DNA of 64,000 nt from Triadica sebifera. Lineage: Eukaryota; Streptophyta; Magnoliopsida; Malpighiales; Euphorbiaceae. The stretch covers positions 15,276,833 through 15,340,832 of the forward strand of contig CM042901.1 of NCBI GenBank assembly GCA_023653625.1, written 5' to 3'. A program made the translations under genes and the position numbers. Positions 45,762 through 57,707 of the stretch are shown piece after piece. Below the pieces are notes generated by a model that saw nothing but the letters and a program-made list of their open reading frames with translations, had not been told where the DNA came from and did no database searches. Position 1 is the first letter of the stretch. Each line of letters begins with the position of its first letter.

Positions 45762-47455
45762 ATGGATTCAGAATCAAGATAAATTCATGAAGAATAAGAG
45801 GCTGATAATATAGCTAATTCGGATGGTCATAAATAGTCATCATCAATTAGAGCTTCGGAGCCCAAAGTGATAGCTCCACAACATGCTGAAGAACAAATTG
45901 ATCCGGGCAGGTACCCCTTATGCAACATATGGCTACCTTATTATACTAGATAGCACAAGTCGTGCCACCACCAGCTCCTCCACCCCAACCAAAACCCCAT
46001 ATTGATAAATTAAGAAAATATGGGGCTACAAATTTTATGGGCAAGAAAGTGGATGACCCAATAGAAGCTGAATTTTGGTTGGAAAAGACAGAGCGGGTTT
46101 TTGAGGAGCTACAATGTCTGGAGGAGTACAAGGTTATATATGCAGTGTCCCTCCTTCAACCCCAAACTCCAAACCCTCAGACTTGGGATTTCTTTGTGGC
46201 AGAGTTTAAAAGAAATATATGCCAAAAGTTTATGTGGATGAGAAAAAGCGAGAATTTCTGAATTTGAAACAGACGGGTATGACAGTAGCTAAGTATTAGA
46301 TGGAGTTCACCAGGCTGAGCAAGTATGCAATGGGGACTATTAGAGATGAAGCTGATAAATGTCGTAGATTTGAAGATGGCCTCGATGAGGAGATTAGATA
46401 TTTAGTGGCTTCCCACTAGCATACAGATTTTGCTACACTAGTGTCCTCTACCATTAGTGTTGAAAGAAGGAAAAAGCTGAAGACAGAAGAGCACTATAAG
46501 AAATCAACAGTTAGTGTGGCCCAGACATCTAGTAGGAAAGGGCGAATAGTACCCATTTTCTAGTAGGCGGGGTCAGCATTTTAAACCCGCAACATCATCT
46601 ACTAGTTCACCAACATCATTTTCCAAGAGACCAGCTCCTGCTATGTGTCAGCGTTGTGGTAGAGCTCATACAGGAGAGTGTTAGTGGTTGACTGGGGTAT
46701 GTTTGAGATGTGGAGCTACTGACCATATGAAGAGAGATTGTACCAGACTTAGTACATACAGTATGGCACCAACACAGACTATGGCACCGATATAGAGTCA
46801 TGGTAGAGGTCGAGGTCAGTTTAAAGGTGGTCATATCAGATAGAGTCAGGGGGTATCTGAGATAGTTGATAGACCCAGAGGTAGTAGAGCTCCAGCTCGA
46901 GCATATATGATGAGAGCTCGTGAGGACCAGGATACACTAGACGTTATAGTTGGTAAACTATCTTTATTTGACTTTGATTTACATTCATTGATAGATCCTG
47001 GTTCCACGCATTCATACATAAGCACAGCTGCACTTAAATAAGGGAACATGATACCTGAGACCTTAGAATATTCAATAGTTATGACTAATCCGCTAGGACA
47101 TAGTGTGAAAGTGAATCATATTTATAGAAACAGTTCAATAATAATTCAGGGTAGAGAATTTTCAGCAGACTTAATAGAACTACTTTTTTATGAATTTGAT
47201 GCTATTTTGGGAATGGATTGGTTGAGAAAGCGTGGAGCTATAGTCGACTGCCGATCTAGAAAATTTGTACTTAAAATTCCTAGGCAGGATGACACTATCA
47301 TTCAGGGTGAAGGTCAAACATGTTTGACCAGTGTTATTTCTGCCTTAAAAGCTCAGAAATACATTAGGAAGGGATGAGAGGCATATTTGGCCCATGTGAT
47401 GATACCAGGAAAGGGAGCCCAAAACTCAAGGACATCCCCACAGTGTGTGAGTTCT
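45762..47455 (+). pseudogene. Gypsy gag and protease of G4 (broken)
   Basis: The start ATG at 45762 gives MDSESR with early stops. The Gag core is open at 45962-46261 (KLRKYGATNFMGKKVDDPIEAEFWLEKTERVF). Two zinc knuckles at about 46645-46745 read CQRCGRAHTGEC and CLRCGATDHMKRDC, with a stop between. Protease: LIDPGSTHSY near 46995, then the open segment 47048-47377 with ILGMDWLRKRGAIVDC. Coding is interrupted at 47455 in the EFL/EFP block by G5. G2 has the same order and the same early stops. Confidence 0.85.
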
Positions 47456-50306
47456 TGCAACATCCCCTCACCCTAGCAGCTCGTGCCCGAATGAGGGTGT
47501 GCTACACTGACTTCATTGATTAAAATATCATTATATAAGTTATATATAAAGCAAAATCACTCGTACATTTTTTTTCATTTCCAATATTCACTATTTATTT
47601 ACTTTGCATTTATAAAAGAAATATAACATAAAAGTTAAACTACCTTTTTATATAGTAACATGTTATTTACAAAACATACTATTTATTTTATAAATACTAC
47701 AAAATAAAATTTACAAGATAATATACAAAAGTTGTGCATCCCACAATGTGTGTAACAGGCTGCTTTACTAGATTAGGTCACAGTTGGCTTTGTCTACTAT
47801 CTTCTATTTATTCTTTACTAAATCTGTGTGAGAAAAACTCTCACGCTAAGCTTTTGTCTTAGTGGTGCATATAGATAAGGCAATAAACTATTTTATGCAA
47901 TCATACATTATCATATATCAACTCATGTTTAATCCTATGCTCATGCAAATCATGGTATTCTAGCATGTATAGACATCAAATTATATTATATTATCTCATA
48001 CTTATTCATTTTATTACCACCTTATTGTATAACACTAAACCTTCTTTTTATCCATGCCACAATTCATAATTCCATTTTTATTATCCATGTCACAAACCAT
48101 AATTCCAGCTTTATTTTTAATAATTCTTTTATGTTCCATAACTTCTTTATTTATATTTTCATTTATACCCAGGACACCTATGAACCACTGAATAGGATAA
48201 CGGAGTTGCCATCCAGACACTTAGGAGTGCCACCCGGGCAATATAATGTGCGCATATAAGCGTCAAACCTGGCGTGGATAACCGTGCCAAACTCGGTGTA
48301 GATAATTGTGCCAAACTTAGCGTAGATAATAATGTCATAACCAACATAAATAACAGTGGCAAACCCAGTGTAGATAACATTGCCAAACCCAACATAGATA
48401 ATCATACCATTAATGGTCATTTTCATAATACTCCCCCCTATTTGGCTTATACAATTTCATTAAAATTCATAATAATTAATTTCATACTTTTCATGCATGT
48501 AATATATCAAAATAATCACATAATCACTCAATTAAAATAATATTTACATAATATAAGAAATTTCTCATCATTTTACTCATTTCATTCCTCAATTCACATG
48601 CTGCCCTGTCACTGGCATATTCTATTCTCTATTTTGGACCTTAATTTTGGTCCTTTCCGTTCTGAATTTAGTTACATACTCTTCATACAAAGATTAGATA
48701 TGGATCTTAGATTTAATATGCAACTTGAATCACTTAATTCTTAGTTTTGTATCAAAAGATATGATAATATTAACACTAACTGGTCACTGATAATTCTACC
48801 CAGAATTTTCTGGACAGATTCTAAGTCTGAAATTTATGACTTTTTCTGGACAATTACAGATATATTTAGATATTATGGTCTAAATAAAAATTTGTAGCCC
48901 TATGTCTTAGATTTCAAACTAAACAAAAACACACAAATCCAAGCTCCAGAACTCAATTTATAACAGTTTAAGTACTTACTGCTCATTACTAACAATTTTG
49001 TCCAGAATTTCTAGACATATCTTATATCCCAATTTTATGAATTTTTCTAGATAATTACAGACATATTCAGGTTTTATGGTCTAAATAAAAGTTATAGACA
49101 TATGTCTTATCTTTCAAACCCAACAAACAACATGCAAAACCGAATTCCATAAATTAAGTTAATATAGTTTAAATGAACACTGCTCATCAATTTCTAGCAA
49201 GGAACATACGAGACAATCACATTCAATTTTTACCAAATTAAATCTTAAGTCTAGCAAACATGCATCCCCAAGATTTTCATCACAAAATAATATCAATTTA
49301 GAATCATCAACATGCCAAATAATTAAATCATGCAAATAAAAAAAATAAAATAGGCTATTGCCTTAGGTTATGCACAAACCTCTTTTTTTCTCTCCTTTTC
49401 TTTCTCTTTACTTTTCTTTCTCCTTTCCTTTGCTCCTTTGAGCTAAATCCTTGTCCCTTTGAGTTCCTAAAGTTCATAAACAGATTATTAAAACTTTATA
49501 AACCTAATCTCTCTCTTTCTTCTTACTCTTTTGAGCTTTCTTAAGCATGAAAATGGAATTTCTCATGCCTTTCTCTCTCTTTTCTCACTTTCTTTCACTA
49601 GAATTAGGCTTTGGTTATGGCTATCCAAGGGAAAAATGTGGGCTGGTTTGAGAGGCAGAATTTTCCTCAATGAAAATGGATAAGGAAGAAGAAGAAACAA
49701 TAAGAACAAAATGACAAAAGTCATTATGATGGGGGGACACCTAAGCTTCATCTTGAAACTCTCATTAATGTTTAATTCATGCACCTCACTTGGCTAATTG
49801 TTGTATGCCATTTGGGGTGTGGTGCTTCAAGAAATGTGGGAAATGATTAATGATGGAGGATTCTAGATCAAAAGTGATAATGAAGAAGGAAATACAATTA
49901 AGAGAAAGATGACAAACTTAATTAATTATGGGACACCTAAGTTTATATACATTAAATGTCTCATTCATGCATGTTATATGGCCAATTAAGGGTTGCCACT
50001 TGGTGTGGTTGGCCTCCATATTCATTTTATGTCCCAATTCATGCATTTACTTTATGATTATCCCATTTAATCCTTCAATTTTCAGTAAATTGCAAACTAA
50101 CCCCTAAACTTTTCAAAATTTGCAATTTAGTCATTTACGGAATTTTAATATTTTCAAATATTTTATACACTTTATTAGATATTTTCCATACTTAATTACC
50201 ATTATTTTCATTATTTTTCGATAAAAGTCCAAATTTAGACTTCGGTCAAACCGACGAGTCGATTTAACAACCCGCGTGACATAGGTCTAAATTAGCGGAT
50301 ATGAAA
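47456..50306 (-). repeat. G5 3' LTR (about 2.85 kb)
   Basis: Starts TGCAACATCCCC on the plus strand and ends near GGATATGAAA, followed by CTCTCCCCCTT (minus polypurine AAGGGGGAGAG). A set of short near-tandem modules with GTAGATAA and GCCAAAC (about 48255-48410) encodes nothing coherent. A promoter-proximal pyrimidine-rich stretch lies at 49380-49540. Confidence 0.7.
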
Positions 50307-50371
50307 TTCTCTCCCCCTTAAAATAAATTTCGTCCTCGAAATTTACCTGTTAATTATGTGAACAACTGAGG

Positions 50372-52342
50372 CTATTGCCTCTTCATGACTTCTTCGTTCT
50401 CCCATGTGGCTTCTTCGGTAGCATGATTCTGCCATAGCACTTTAACTAATGGAACTTTCTTGTTTCGTAAAACTTTTTCTTCACGTGCTAATATAGCCAC
50501 CAGTTCCTCTTCATAAGTCAAGTCAGTCTGCACTTCTATCTCTTCAGTTGGTATGACATGAGTCGGATCAGACCTATATCTCCTTAGCATCGACACATGA
50601 AAAACATTATGGATTTTATCTAACTCTGGTGGAAGTGCTAACCGATATGCCACTGGTCCGATTCTTTCCAAAATCTCATAAGGACCAATGAACCTCGGAC
50701 TTAACTTTCCTTTTTTATCGAATCTCAATACTTTCTTCCAAGGTGAAACCTTAAGAAATACTTTATCTCCCACAGCATACTCTATATCTTGCCTATTAAG
50801 GTCAGCATATGATTTCTGTCGATCTTGAGCTGCTTTCAATCTTTCTTGGATAATTCTAACCTTTTCTTCTATTTGTTGCACTAACTCTGGCCCTATCAAC
50901 TTCTTTTCACTCAATTCGGTCCAACAGATTGGTGTCCTGCATTTTCTTCCATACAATGCCTCATATGGAGCCATGCCTATGCTCGTCTGATAGCTGTTGT
51001 TATAGGCAAACTCCATAAGAGGTAGATATCTATCCCAACTAACCTCAAATTCAAGCACACAACTTCTCATCATATCCTCTAGCAACTGAATAACTCTATC
51101 CGATTGTCCATCCGTTAGCGGATGAAAGGTCGTGCTAAAATTGAGTCGAGTTCCCAAAGCTTACTGTAGACTCTTCCATAATTGTGAAGTAAATCTGGGA
51201 TCTCTATCATATATGATGGACATTGACACTCCATGCAATCTCACTTACATAAATTTTAGCTAGCTTGTTCAATGAGTAGTTCATTCTGACTGGTAAGAAG
51301 TGTGCCAATTTCGTCAATCGATCCACTATCACCCACACTGCATCATGCTTTCTCTGAGTCATCGGTAAACCGAACACAAAATCCATCGTGATTCTTTCCC
51401 ATTTCCACTCTGGAATCGGTATTGGTTGCAGCAATCCTGTGGGCAACTGGTGTTCCTCTTTCACTTGTTGACAAGTTAGACATTTAGCAACATATTTAGT
51501 GACATCCTGCTTAATCCCTGGCCACCAATATTGAGTTTTCAAATCTTGATACATCTTGTTCCAGCCTGGATGCATGGTATATACCGTTTCCTGTGCTGCT
51601 TTTAAAATATCGGACTTCAGCTCTTCTACACCAGACACACAAATCCTATTCTTGAAGTACATTGTGCCATCCTCTGTCAATGAAAAATCAGGCTTTTCTC
51701 CCTTTTTCACTGCATCGACTATCTCTACTAATTTTTCATCTTGCTTCTAAGCATCTTTGATCCTCTGCATCAAAGTAGATTGTATTCGCTTCTCAGCTAA
51801 AATCTTCCTATTTAGTGCATCTGCAACCACATTAGCTTTTCTTGGCTGGTAGTCGATCACACAGTCATAATCTTTAATCAACTCCAACCATCTTCGTTGT
51901 CTCAGATTCAACTCTTTCTGTGAGAAAAGGTACTTAAGACTTTTGTGATCTGTATAGATATAACATCTTTCCCCATACAGATAATGTCTCTAGATCTTAA
52001 GAGCAAAAACTATCACAGTTAACTCCAAATCATGTGTCGGATAGTTAAGCTCGTGAGGCTTAAGTTGTCTTGAGGCATAAGCAATCACCTTTCCTTCTTG
52101 CAATGGAACACATCCAAAACCATTATGACTAGCATCATTGTACACAACAAAGTCTTTTCCTGGAGTAGCCTGAGTCAAAACTGGTGCTTCAGTCAACATT
52201 GCCTTCAGTCAATCAAAAATTGTTTGGCACTTGTCTATCCCTTCGAAACGAACCTCTTTTTGTAGCAGTCGTGTCAAAGGAGTCGCTAAGGAAGAAAATC
52301 CCTTCACGAACCTCCTATAATATCCGGCTAATCCGAGGAAAC
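50372..52342 (-). pseudogene. Gypsy RT end, RNase H, integrase and chromodomain of G5
   Basis: The best preserved gypsy pol in the window. From 52342: GYYRRFVKGFSSLATPLTRLLQKEV; RNase H with DASHNGFGCVPLQEGKVIAYASRQLKPHE, HYLYGERCYIYTDHKSLKYLF and RQRRWLELIKDYDC; integrase HHCC in YTMHPGWNKMYQDLK..WWPGIK..VAKCLTCQQVK; the core first Asp in ITMDFVFGLP and second in YDRDPRFTS, with the Glu in IQLLEDMMRSC; GPYEILERIGPVAYRLALP; and a chromodomain-like tail VLWQNHATEEATWENEEVMKRQ ending at 50372. Stops interrupt RNase H three times and one frameshift lies near 51200. Confidence 0.9.
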
Positions 52343-53656
52343 TATTAAACCTTGAGGGGTATTTCTGTCATTTTGATGATAACAAATAAAATAGCAATAT
52401 TTTATTTAACATACTTGTCTTCTAAGTCTATTATACAAGACATGGATTAAAATAGCAAGAATGGAGATTGGAAGAATAATCCTTGAAAGATTAAATTCAA
52501 GAAGTAGCATGTTCACTGTCGTGACTCTATGAGTCACTCCCGTGAAAGAAGCTAACCGTTACCAAAACCAACTTTTGAAGTTCACTGCCATGAAGGAAAA
52601 ACAAACCGTGAAGTGGGAATTTCAGTCACCCCCGTGAATAAAGGTGTCACCCTCGTGAAGATTCATGCATTTTCATCCAGAGAGCTTCACGACCAGAGTC
52701 ACCACTTGGATCACGACTGGGAAGCTTGTCACGCCCGTGAATGAGTATGTCACACCCGTGACTCTATATGTCAAAACATTCCAGAGAGCTTCACGACCAA
52801 GGTCACAACTTCAGTCACGGCTTGGGAAGAAATGTCACCCCTATGACAAACATAGTCACGCCCGTGAACAATGAAAGAGAAAAATGTCTGGCGCGATTAT
52901 TTGGTTAGTACAACAGCTAGTTTCATATTTAATGCACCCCAACGGCTATATTCAGCCATGGGAGTATAAATGGAAGTCATTTATGCATTAAGAATAAGAG
53001 AATGAAGAGAATAACAAAAGAATAGCATATACTTCGAATTTAATTCTTATTACAAGCTATTTGTACTTTCATACTTTGAGAACAAAATCTATTCTCTGTA
53101 AAAACCTTTTTTCTCTTCATATTTGAGCAATTAAGATTTGTAAGTGGTTCTCTCTGTAATCTTTACTCGAGTGAGCTTTGGGTATTTCTGGGTTAAGAGT
53201 AAAACACTTGTAGGGGTTAGTTGTGTGAGCCTCCAAAACACAAATTAAAAGGTTGTTTGTGTGATCCTGTAAAAACACAAAGTGAAGGTTGTTTGTGTGA
53301 TCCTGTAAAAACACAAAGTGAAGGATGTTTGTGTGAGCCTGTAAAACACAAGGAATTGGTTATTGTGTGAGCCATTAAAACACAAGGGATTTTTGGGTTA
53401 GGTGTGAGCCATTGTGAGAAACACCATAGTTGGGAGTGAGCTTGTAAAACTCCATTGTAACACTTAGTGTGTTAGTGAAACTCCCAATTGCGATTGGGGA
53501 GAGGAGTAGGGTTTGTTAACACCCGAACCTCTATAAATCTTTGTGTCAGATTTTCTCTATCCCTCCTAAAATTATTTATTTATTTCCGCACCTTAAAGTT
53601 TAATTTTTTGAAACTCCAATTCAACCCCCCCTTTTTGGCCTAATATCTGGGCAACA
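52343..53656 (+). repeat. C2 5' LTR (1,314 bp)
   Basis: Starts TATTAAACCTTGAGG (TG changed to TA) and ends TCTGGGCAACA. It has the palindrome array (perfect TCACGCCCGTGA at 52729-52740 and 52856-52867), a TATA box GTATAAATGG at 52963-52972, and the ~36-bp minisatellite with about five units (53210-53400). Confidence 0.9.
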
Positions 53657-53658
53657 AT

Positions 53659-53670
53659 TGGTATCAGAGC
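53659..53670 (+). other. C2 primer binding site (tRNA-Met)
   Basis: TGGTATCAGAGC, two bases after the LTR end. Confidence 0.92.
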
Positions 53671-53715
53671 TTCGTCTAGCATCGAAGCCTAAAAAACGCT
53701 TGTAAAGAGTAAGAT

Positions 53716-55422
53716 ATGGCCAGTGAAGGATTCCAAAGTCTCAAACCTTACTTTGTTGGAGCAAATTATGCCCATTGGAAGTTTCGGATGGAGACATACT
53801 TGGATAGTGAAGGAATTGAAGTCTGGGATAGTGTACGAAAAGAATGGACACCACCAACCAGAAGAGGAGCTGATGGTGAAGAAGAAATCATATCAAGAGA
53901 TGATTGGACAGAGCCTCAAAGAAGAGCAAATTTCAAAAACAAGAAGGCAATGACAATCCTATCAAGCTCATTATCTATTGAAGAATGTGGGAGAATACAA
54001 CACTGCTCAACAGCATACAGCATATGGAAGACATTGGAGAACTATCATGAGGGAACTAAGCAAGTCAAATCCAAGAAGATTTAACTTCTAACCTTAGAAT
54101 ATGAGCTCTTCGAGATGAAATCCAATGAGTCAATCACTGACATGACTAACCATCTTTTAGCCATTATAAATGGAATGAGGAAACTTGGGAAGCATCTGAG
54201 TTTGGAAGATGTAAACAATAAAATCCTGAGAAGTCTTCCTCTTAAAGACTATGGTTCAAGAGTTGCTGGCATAGAAGAAGCAAATGAAGATATGAGCATC
54301 ATGAACACTGATGTGCTGATTGGCAAACTTCTCACATATGAAATGGCAATGAAGAGAGATAGAGAGCTTGAAGCAGGGCCAGAGAAAAGAAAGCCCCTAG
54401 CACTCAAAGCCTCTACTTCAAAATCTCAAGAAGAAAGTGAAGATGATGAAGAAATGAGTGATGATGAAAAGGAGGACATCGCTATGCTTTCAAGGAGATT
54501 AAAAAGAATCATTGAGAAGAAAATGAGTAATTCCAGAAAATTCAGGCAAAGAAACCTCAAACAATCTTCTAATGACAAACATAGAAGTAAGGAAGAGGTA
54601 AAATGCTTTGAATGTGGAAAGAAAGGACATATCAAACCAGAATGTCCAAGGCTCAAGAAGCATAAGAGCAAATACCAAATAGACAATGGGGAGAAAGGTC
54701 ACAAAGACACATGGGATGATGATAGCTCTTTAAGTGAAAACGATGATAATGAAAGTGAAGAGGTCAACCTATGCTTCATGGCTATTGAGGATCACATCTC
54801 GGATAAGGTATGCCTCAAGTACACAATAAACAAAAATGCTTGGCTAGTAGACAGTAGATGCTCAATGCATATGACAGGAGACAAAGAACTTTTCAATGAA
54901 ATCAAAAGTATTGATGGAGGTAAATTTGCCTTTGGAAACAATGCAAAGGGTAAGGTAATTGGCATTGGTTCTATTGGTGTTAATGGTACTACTTTTATTA
55001 AGGATGTCTTACTTGTTGATGACTTGAAACATAACTTGTTAAGTGTAAGTCAATTATGTGATAATGGAAACAAAGTAATCTTTACTTCAAATGAATGTCT
55101 TGTAATCTCTATCGATGGTCAAGAAATATTTAAAGGAAATAGAGATATCAATACATATATAATAAAATTACATGAACTATCTTACCATTCCTCTAAGTGT
55201 CTTGTGACTACTAGTGATGAATCTTGGTTGTGGCATAGAAGACTTGGTCATGCTAACATGGACTTAATACAAAGTCTCAGCACAGGAGAGCTAGTAAAAG
55301 GATTACCAAGAGTCAAATATGAAAAAGGCAGGACATGTGATCCTTGTCAGAGAGGAAAGCAACACAAGTCATCTTTCAAAGCCAAAAATATAGTAAGTAC
55401 TTCAAAACCTCTTCAACTCTAG
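53716..55422 (+). pseudogene. gag-protease-integrase N-terminal fusion of C2
   Basis: MASEGFQSLKPYFVGANY starts at 53716. A TAA at about 54083 replaces the Gln codon of C1; the frame then runs open from 54115 to 55422. It holds the Gag core, acidic hinge, basic run, zinc knuckle CFECGKKGHIKPEC at 54604-54645, then AIEDHISDK joined directly to VCLKYTINKNAWLVD and the protease site. The protease triad is DSR (54850-54858) instead of DSG, so the enzyme would be dead. LLVDDLKHNLLSVSQLC, LWHRRLGHAN and CDPCQRGKQHKS (the complete CxxC of the integrase zinc domain) follow. The coiled-coil segment of C1 is absent. Confidence 0.92.
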
Positions 55423-56793
55423 ATTTACTTAGGTAATTTTCTTAGCTCAAAAGAGTGATGCTTTTGAAAATTTCAAAAACTTTGCTAAAAGAGTTCAAAA
55501 TGAAAAAGGGTACTATATTTCAAAAATAAGAAGTGATCATGGGAAAGAATTTGAAAATGAAAACTTTGAAAGCTTTTGTCTTGAACATGGCATTTCACAT
55601 AATTTCTCATCTCCTAGGACACCTCAACAAAATGGGGTAGTTGAAAGGAAAAATCGAACTTTAATTGAAATAGCTAGAACAATGCTTAATGAATATGATT
55701 TACCAACTTATTTTTGGGCAGAAACCACAAAAACTGCATGTTATATTTCAAATCGAGTTTTCCCTCTTTTAAACAAAACCTCATTTGAGCTATGGAATGG
55801 AAGAAAGTCCTTGATATCATACTTTAAAGTATTTGGATGCAAGTGTTTTATATTGAACACCAAGGATAATTTTGGAAAATTTGCCTCTAAGTCTGATGAA
55901 GGTATCTTTTTAGGATACTCTACAACCAACAAAGCATATAGAGCATTTAATAAAAGATCATTAACGGTTGAAGAATCCATGCATGTTGTTTTTAATGAAT
56001 CTAGTAGACTTGATCTTGTGAAAGGTAGTGTTCTTGATGATGTTGTAGGTAATATGGAAAGACTTGATATTGGAAATGGGAAAGAAGAAAATGATCAAGA
56101 AAATTTACTGCAAAATGATTCTCTACCTCAAAATCAAGAACAAAATGATCAAGAACTTCCAAAAGAATGGAGAATGACGAAAGATCATCCAAAAGAGCAA
56201 ATAATTGGTGATCTATCAAGGGGAGTAAGTATTATATCTCATTTCAAACATTTAGTCACTGACATTGCTTTTATTTCACAAATTGAGCCTAAAAATATTG
56301 ATGAGGCTCTTAATGATGAAAGTTGGGTAATTGTCATGCAAGAGGAACTCAACCAATTTGAGAGAAAAAAGGTATGGAACCTAGTACCTAGACCCAAGGA
56401 TCATCAAATCATAGGTAGAAAATGGGTATTTAGAAACAAATTAGATGAACAAGGGTTAATAACCAGGAATAAGGCTAGACTAGTTGCAAAAGGATATAAT
56501 CAATAAGGTATAGATTATGATGAAACATATGCACCTGTAGCTAGATTAGAAGCCATAAGAATACTTTTACCATATGCATCTCACATGAATTTTAAACGTT
56601 TTCAAATGGATGTGAAAAGTGCATTTCTAAATGGTTATATAGATGAAGAAGTGTATGTAGAACAACCACCAGGGTTTTGAAAGCTATGATTTGCCAAATC
56701 ATGTTTTTAAACTCTCAAAAGCTTTGTATGGTTTAAAACAGGCCCAAGAGCTTGGTATGAGAGCCTAAGTTATTTTTTATTAGAAAATAGCTT
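55423..56793 (+). pseudogene. Integrase and RT of C2 (broken)
   Basis: At about 55418 a deletion of roughly 80 bp between two ACTC words removes the first integrase Asp (VDDYSR block), followed by a TAG in place of Trp. The core then continues: RSDHGKEFENENFES, TPQQNGVVERKN, YFKVFGCKCF, LGYSTTNKAYR. RT: WVFRNKLDEQG, KARLVAKGYNQ, stop at 56504, DYDETYAPVARLE, KSAFLNGYIDEEVYVEQPPG, a shift, and an end at AWYE/LLENSF. It is truncated before YVDD. Confidence 0.9.
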
Positions 56794-57313
56794 TAGAAAA
56801 TAGCCTCCCGTTAGCCAACGGTGAATTTGGCCTTAATTAGGCCAATTATAGCCATTATGCACATTCACTATTCATTCAATTCGTTTTTCTCCATTTTTGA
56901 CTTTTAATCTTTTTTTTGAATTTGATTTAAATAAAAAAGATATCAAATGACAGAAAATAGATATGAAAATATTTTTTTGTGAAAAAATATTTTTAAGACA
57001 CAATAAAATTCTCTCAAGAACACTTTCAAATCTAGCACTTTGAATTTGTTCAAAGCATTTCTTTTGATAGTTTCTTCTTCATTCTTTGCGTGAATTATCA
57101 TTAAAGACATCTTAGTATGGATTGTTGTGATTTTCTAGAATCCAACAAAGTGAAAATTTGAATAACAAATAAGAAATTACAAGATATAATTTCTAACCTC
57201 CATATTTATATAAATTAGTTTTAATGACACAAGTATGATATTTTTTTCGGGTTTTGAAAATTTTATTTTTCCGCTGCGTTTATGAATGTGATTCATTCTT
57301 CAAAATCCAACAC
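56794..57313 (+). repeat. LTR fragment related to the solo LTR at 21340
   Basis: 57100-57210 and 57280-57313 match the reverse complement of the inner part of 21340-21460 (TTGTTGTG(A/G)TTT, AAGAAATTACAA, ATATAATTTCTAA), ending TTCAAAATCCAACA. It carries about 80 extra bases near 57215-57290 compared with the solo LTR. It starts abruptly at the C2 breakpoint. Confidence 0.6.
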
Positions 57314-57660
57314 AAGGCTTTGATGATACCTTGTCAGATCCCAAAATAAGTCATCACAAGCTCATAGATTGATCATACTCAACCTATGCAAGCCGTAAAA
57401 CTAAACACAAGTATGAGAATTCCAATAATAAATACTTCTTTAATAAAAATGAAAGCTAAAGTTTGAAGTCAAACTTACAAAATAAATAATTATCTTATAA
57501 GTAAACTGTAAAGTCTCTAAAGATTATGAACTAAAAATAATTCCAAAGACAATTTACTAAATATAGACGAGGAATATAAAGTCGGGTCATACCAAAGTTT
57601 ATATGCAAAGAGAAACAGAGGAAGCCTGGATCAATCAACAATTAAAGTTTGGACCCACTA
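57314..57660 (-). repeat. Fragment of another LTR with primer-site remnant
   Basis: The minus strand reads GGGATCTGACA followed by AGGTATCATCAAAGCC, resembling an LTR end plus a decayed tRNA-Met primer site. The rest is AT-rich with no coding potential. Confidence 0.4.
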
Positions 57661-57707
57661 CAAAATAGATTTGCTGCAAAAATTTTATTCTGCATTAATT
57701 TTTTTTG

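Larger units (their letters stand above)
47456..52342 (-). mobile_element. Ty3/gypsy element G5, 3' part
   Basis: 3' LTR 47456-50306, polypurine tract, then integrase, RNase H and the end of RT up to 52342, where copia C2 cuts it. It is inserted in the polyprotein of G4 (preceding bases GTTCT). The chromodomain-like integrase tail places it near the Tekay/Del chromoviruses. The 5' half is not in the window. Confidence 0.85.
52343..56793 (+). mobile_element. Ty1/copia element C2, truncated; derives from a spliced RNA
   Basis: 5' LTR 52343-53656, primer site 53659-53670, gag-protease-integrase-RT 53716-56793, ending inside RT after AWYE and LLENSF at about 56793. There is no RNase H, accessory region or 3' LTR. 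It lies in the RT/RNase H border of G5. It lacks exactly the intron-like segment present in C0 and C1. Confidence 0.9.

Noticed and set aside
48178..48540. Three overlapping frames with repetitive LSTLGL or NNAKLSVD peptides
   Set aside because: They translate short tandem modules inside the G5 LTR on both strands.
57314..57660. Start of the caulimovirid (tRNA-Met primer site)
   Set aside because: The primer-site-like word is on the minus strand and follows an LTR-like end, so it belongs to another LTR element.
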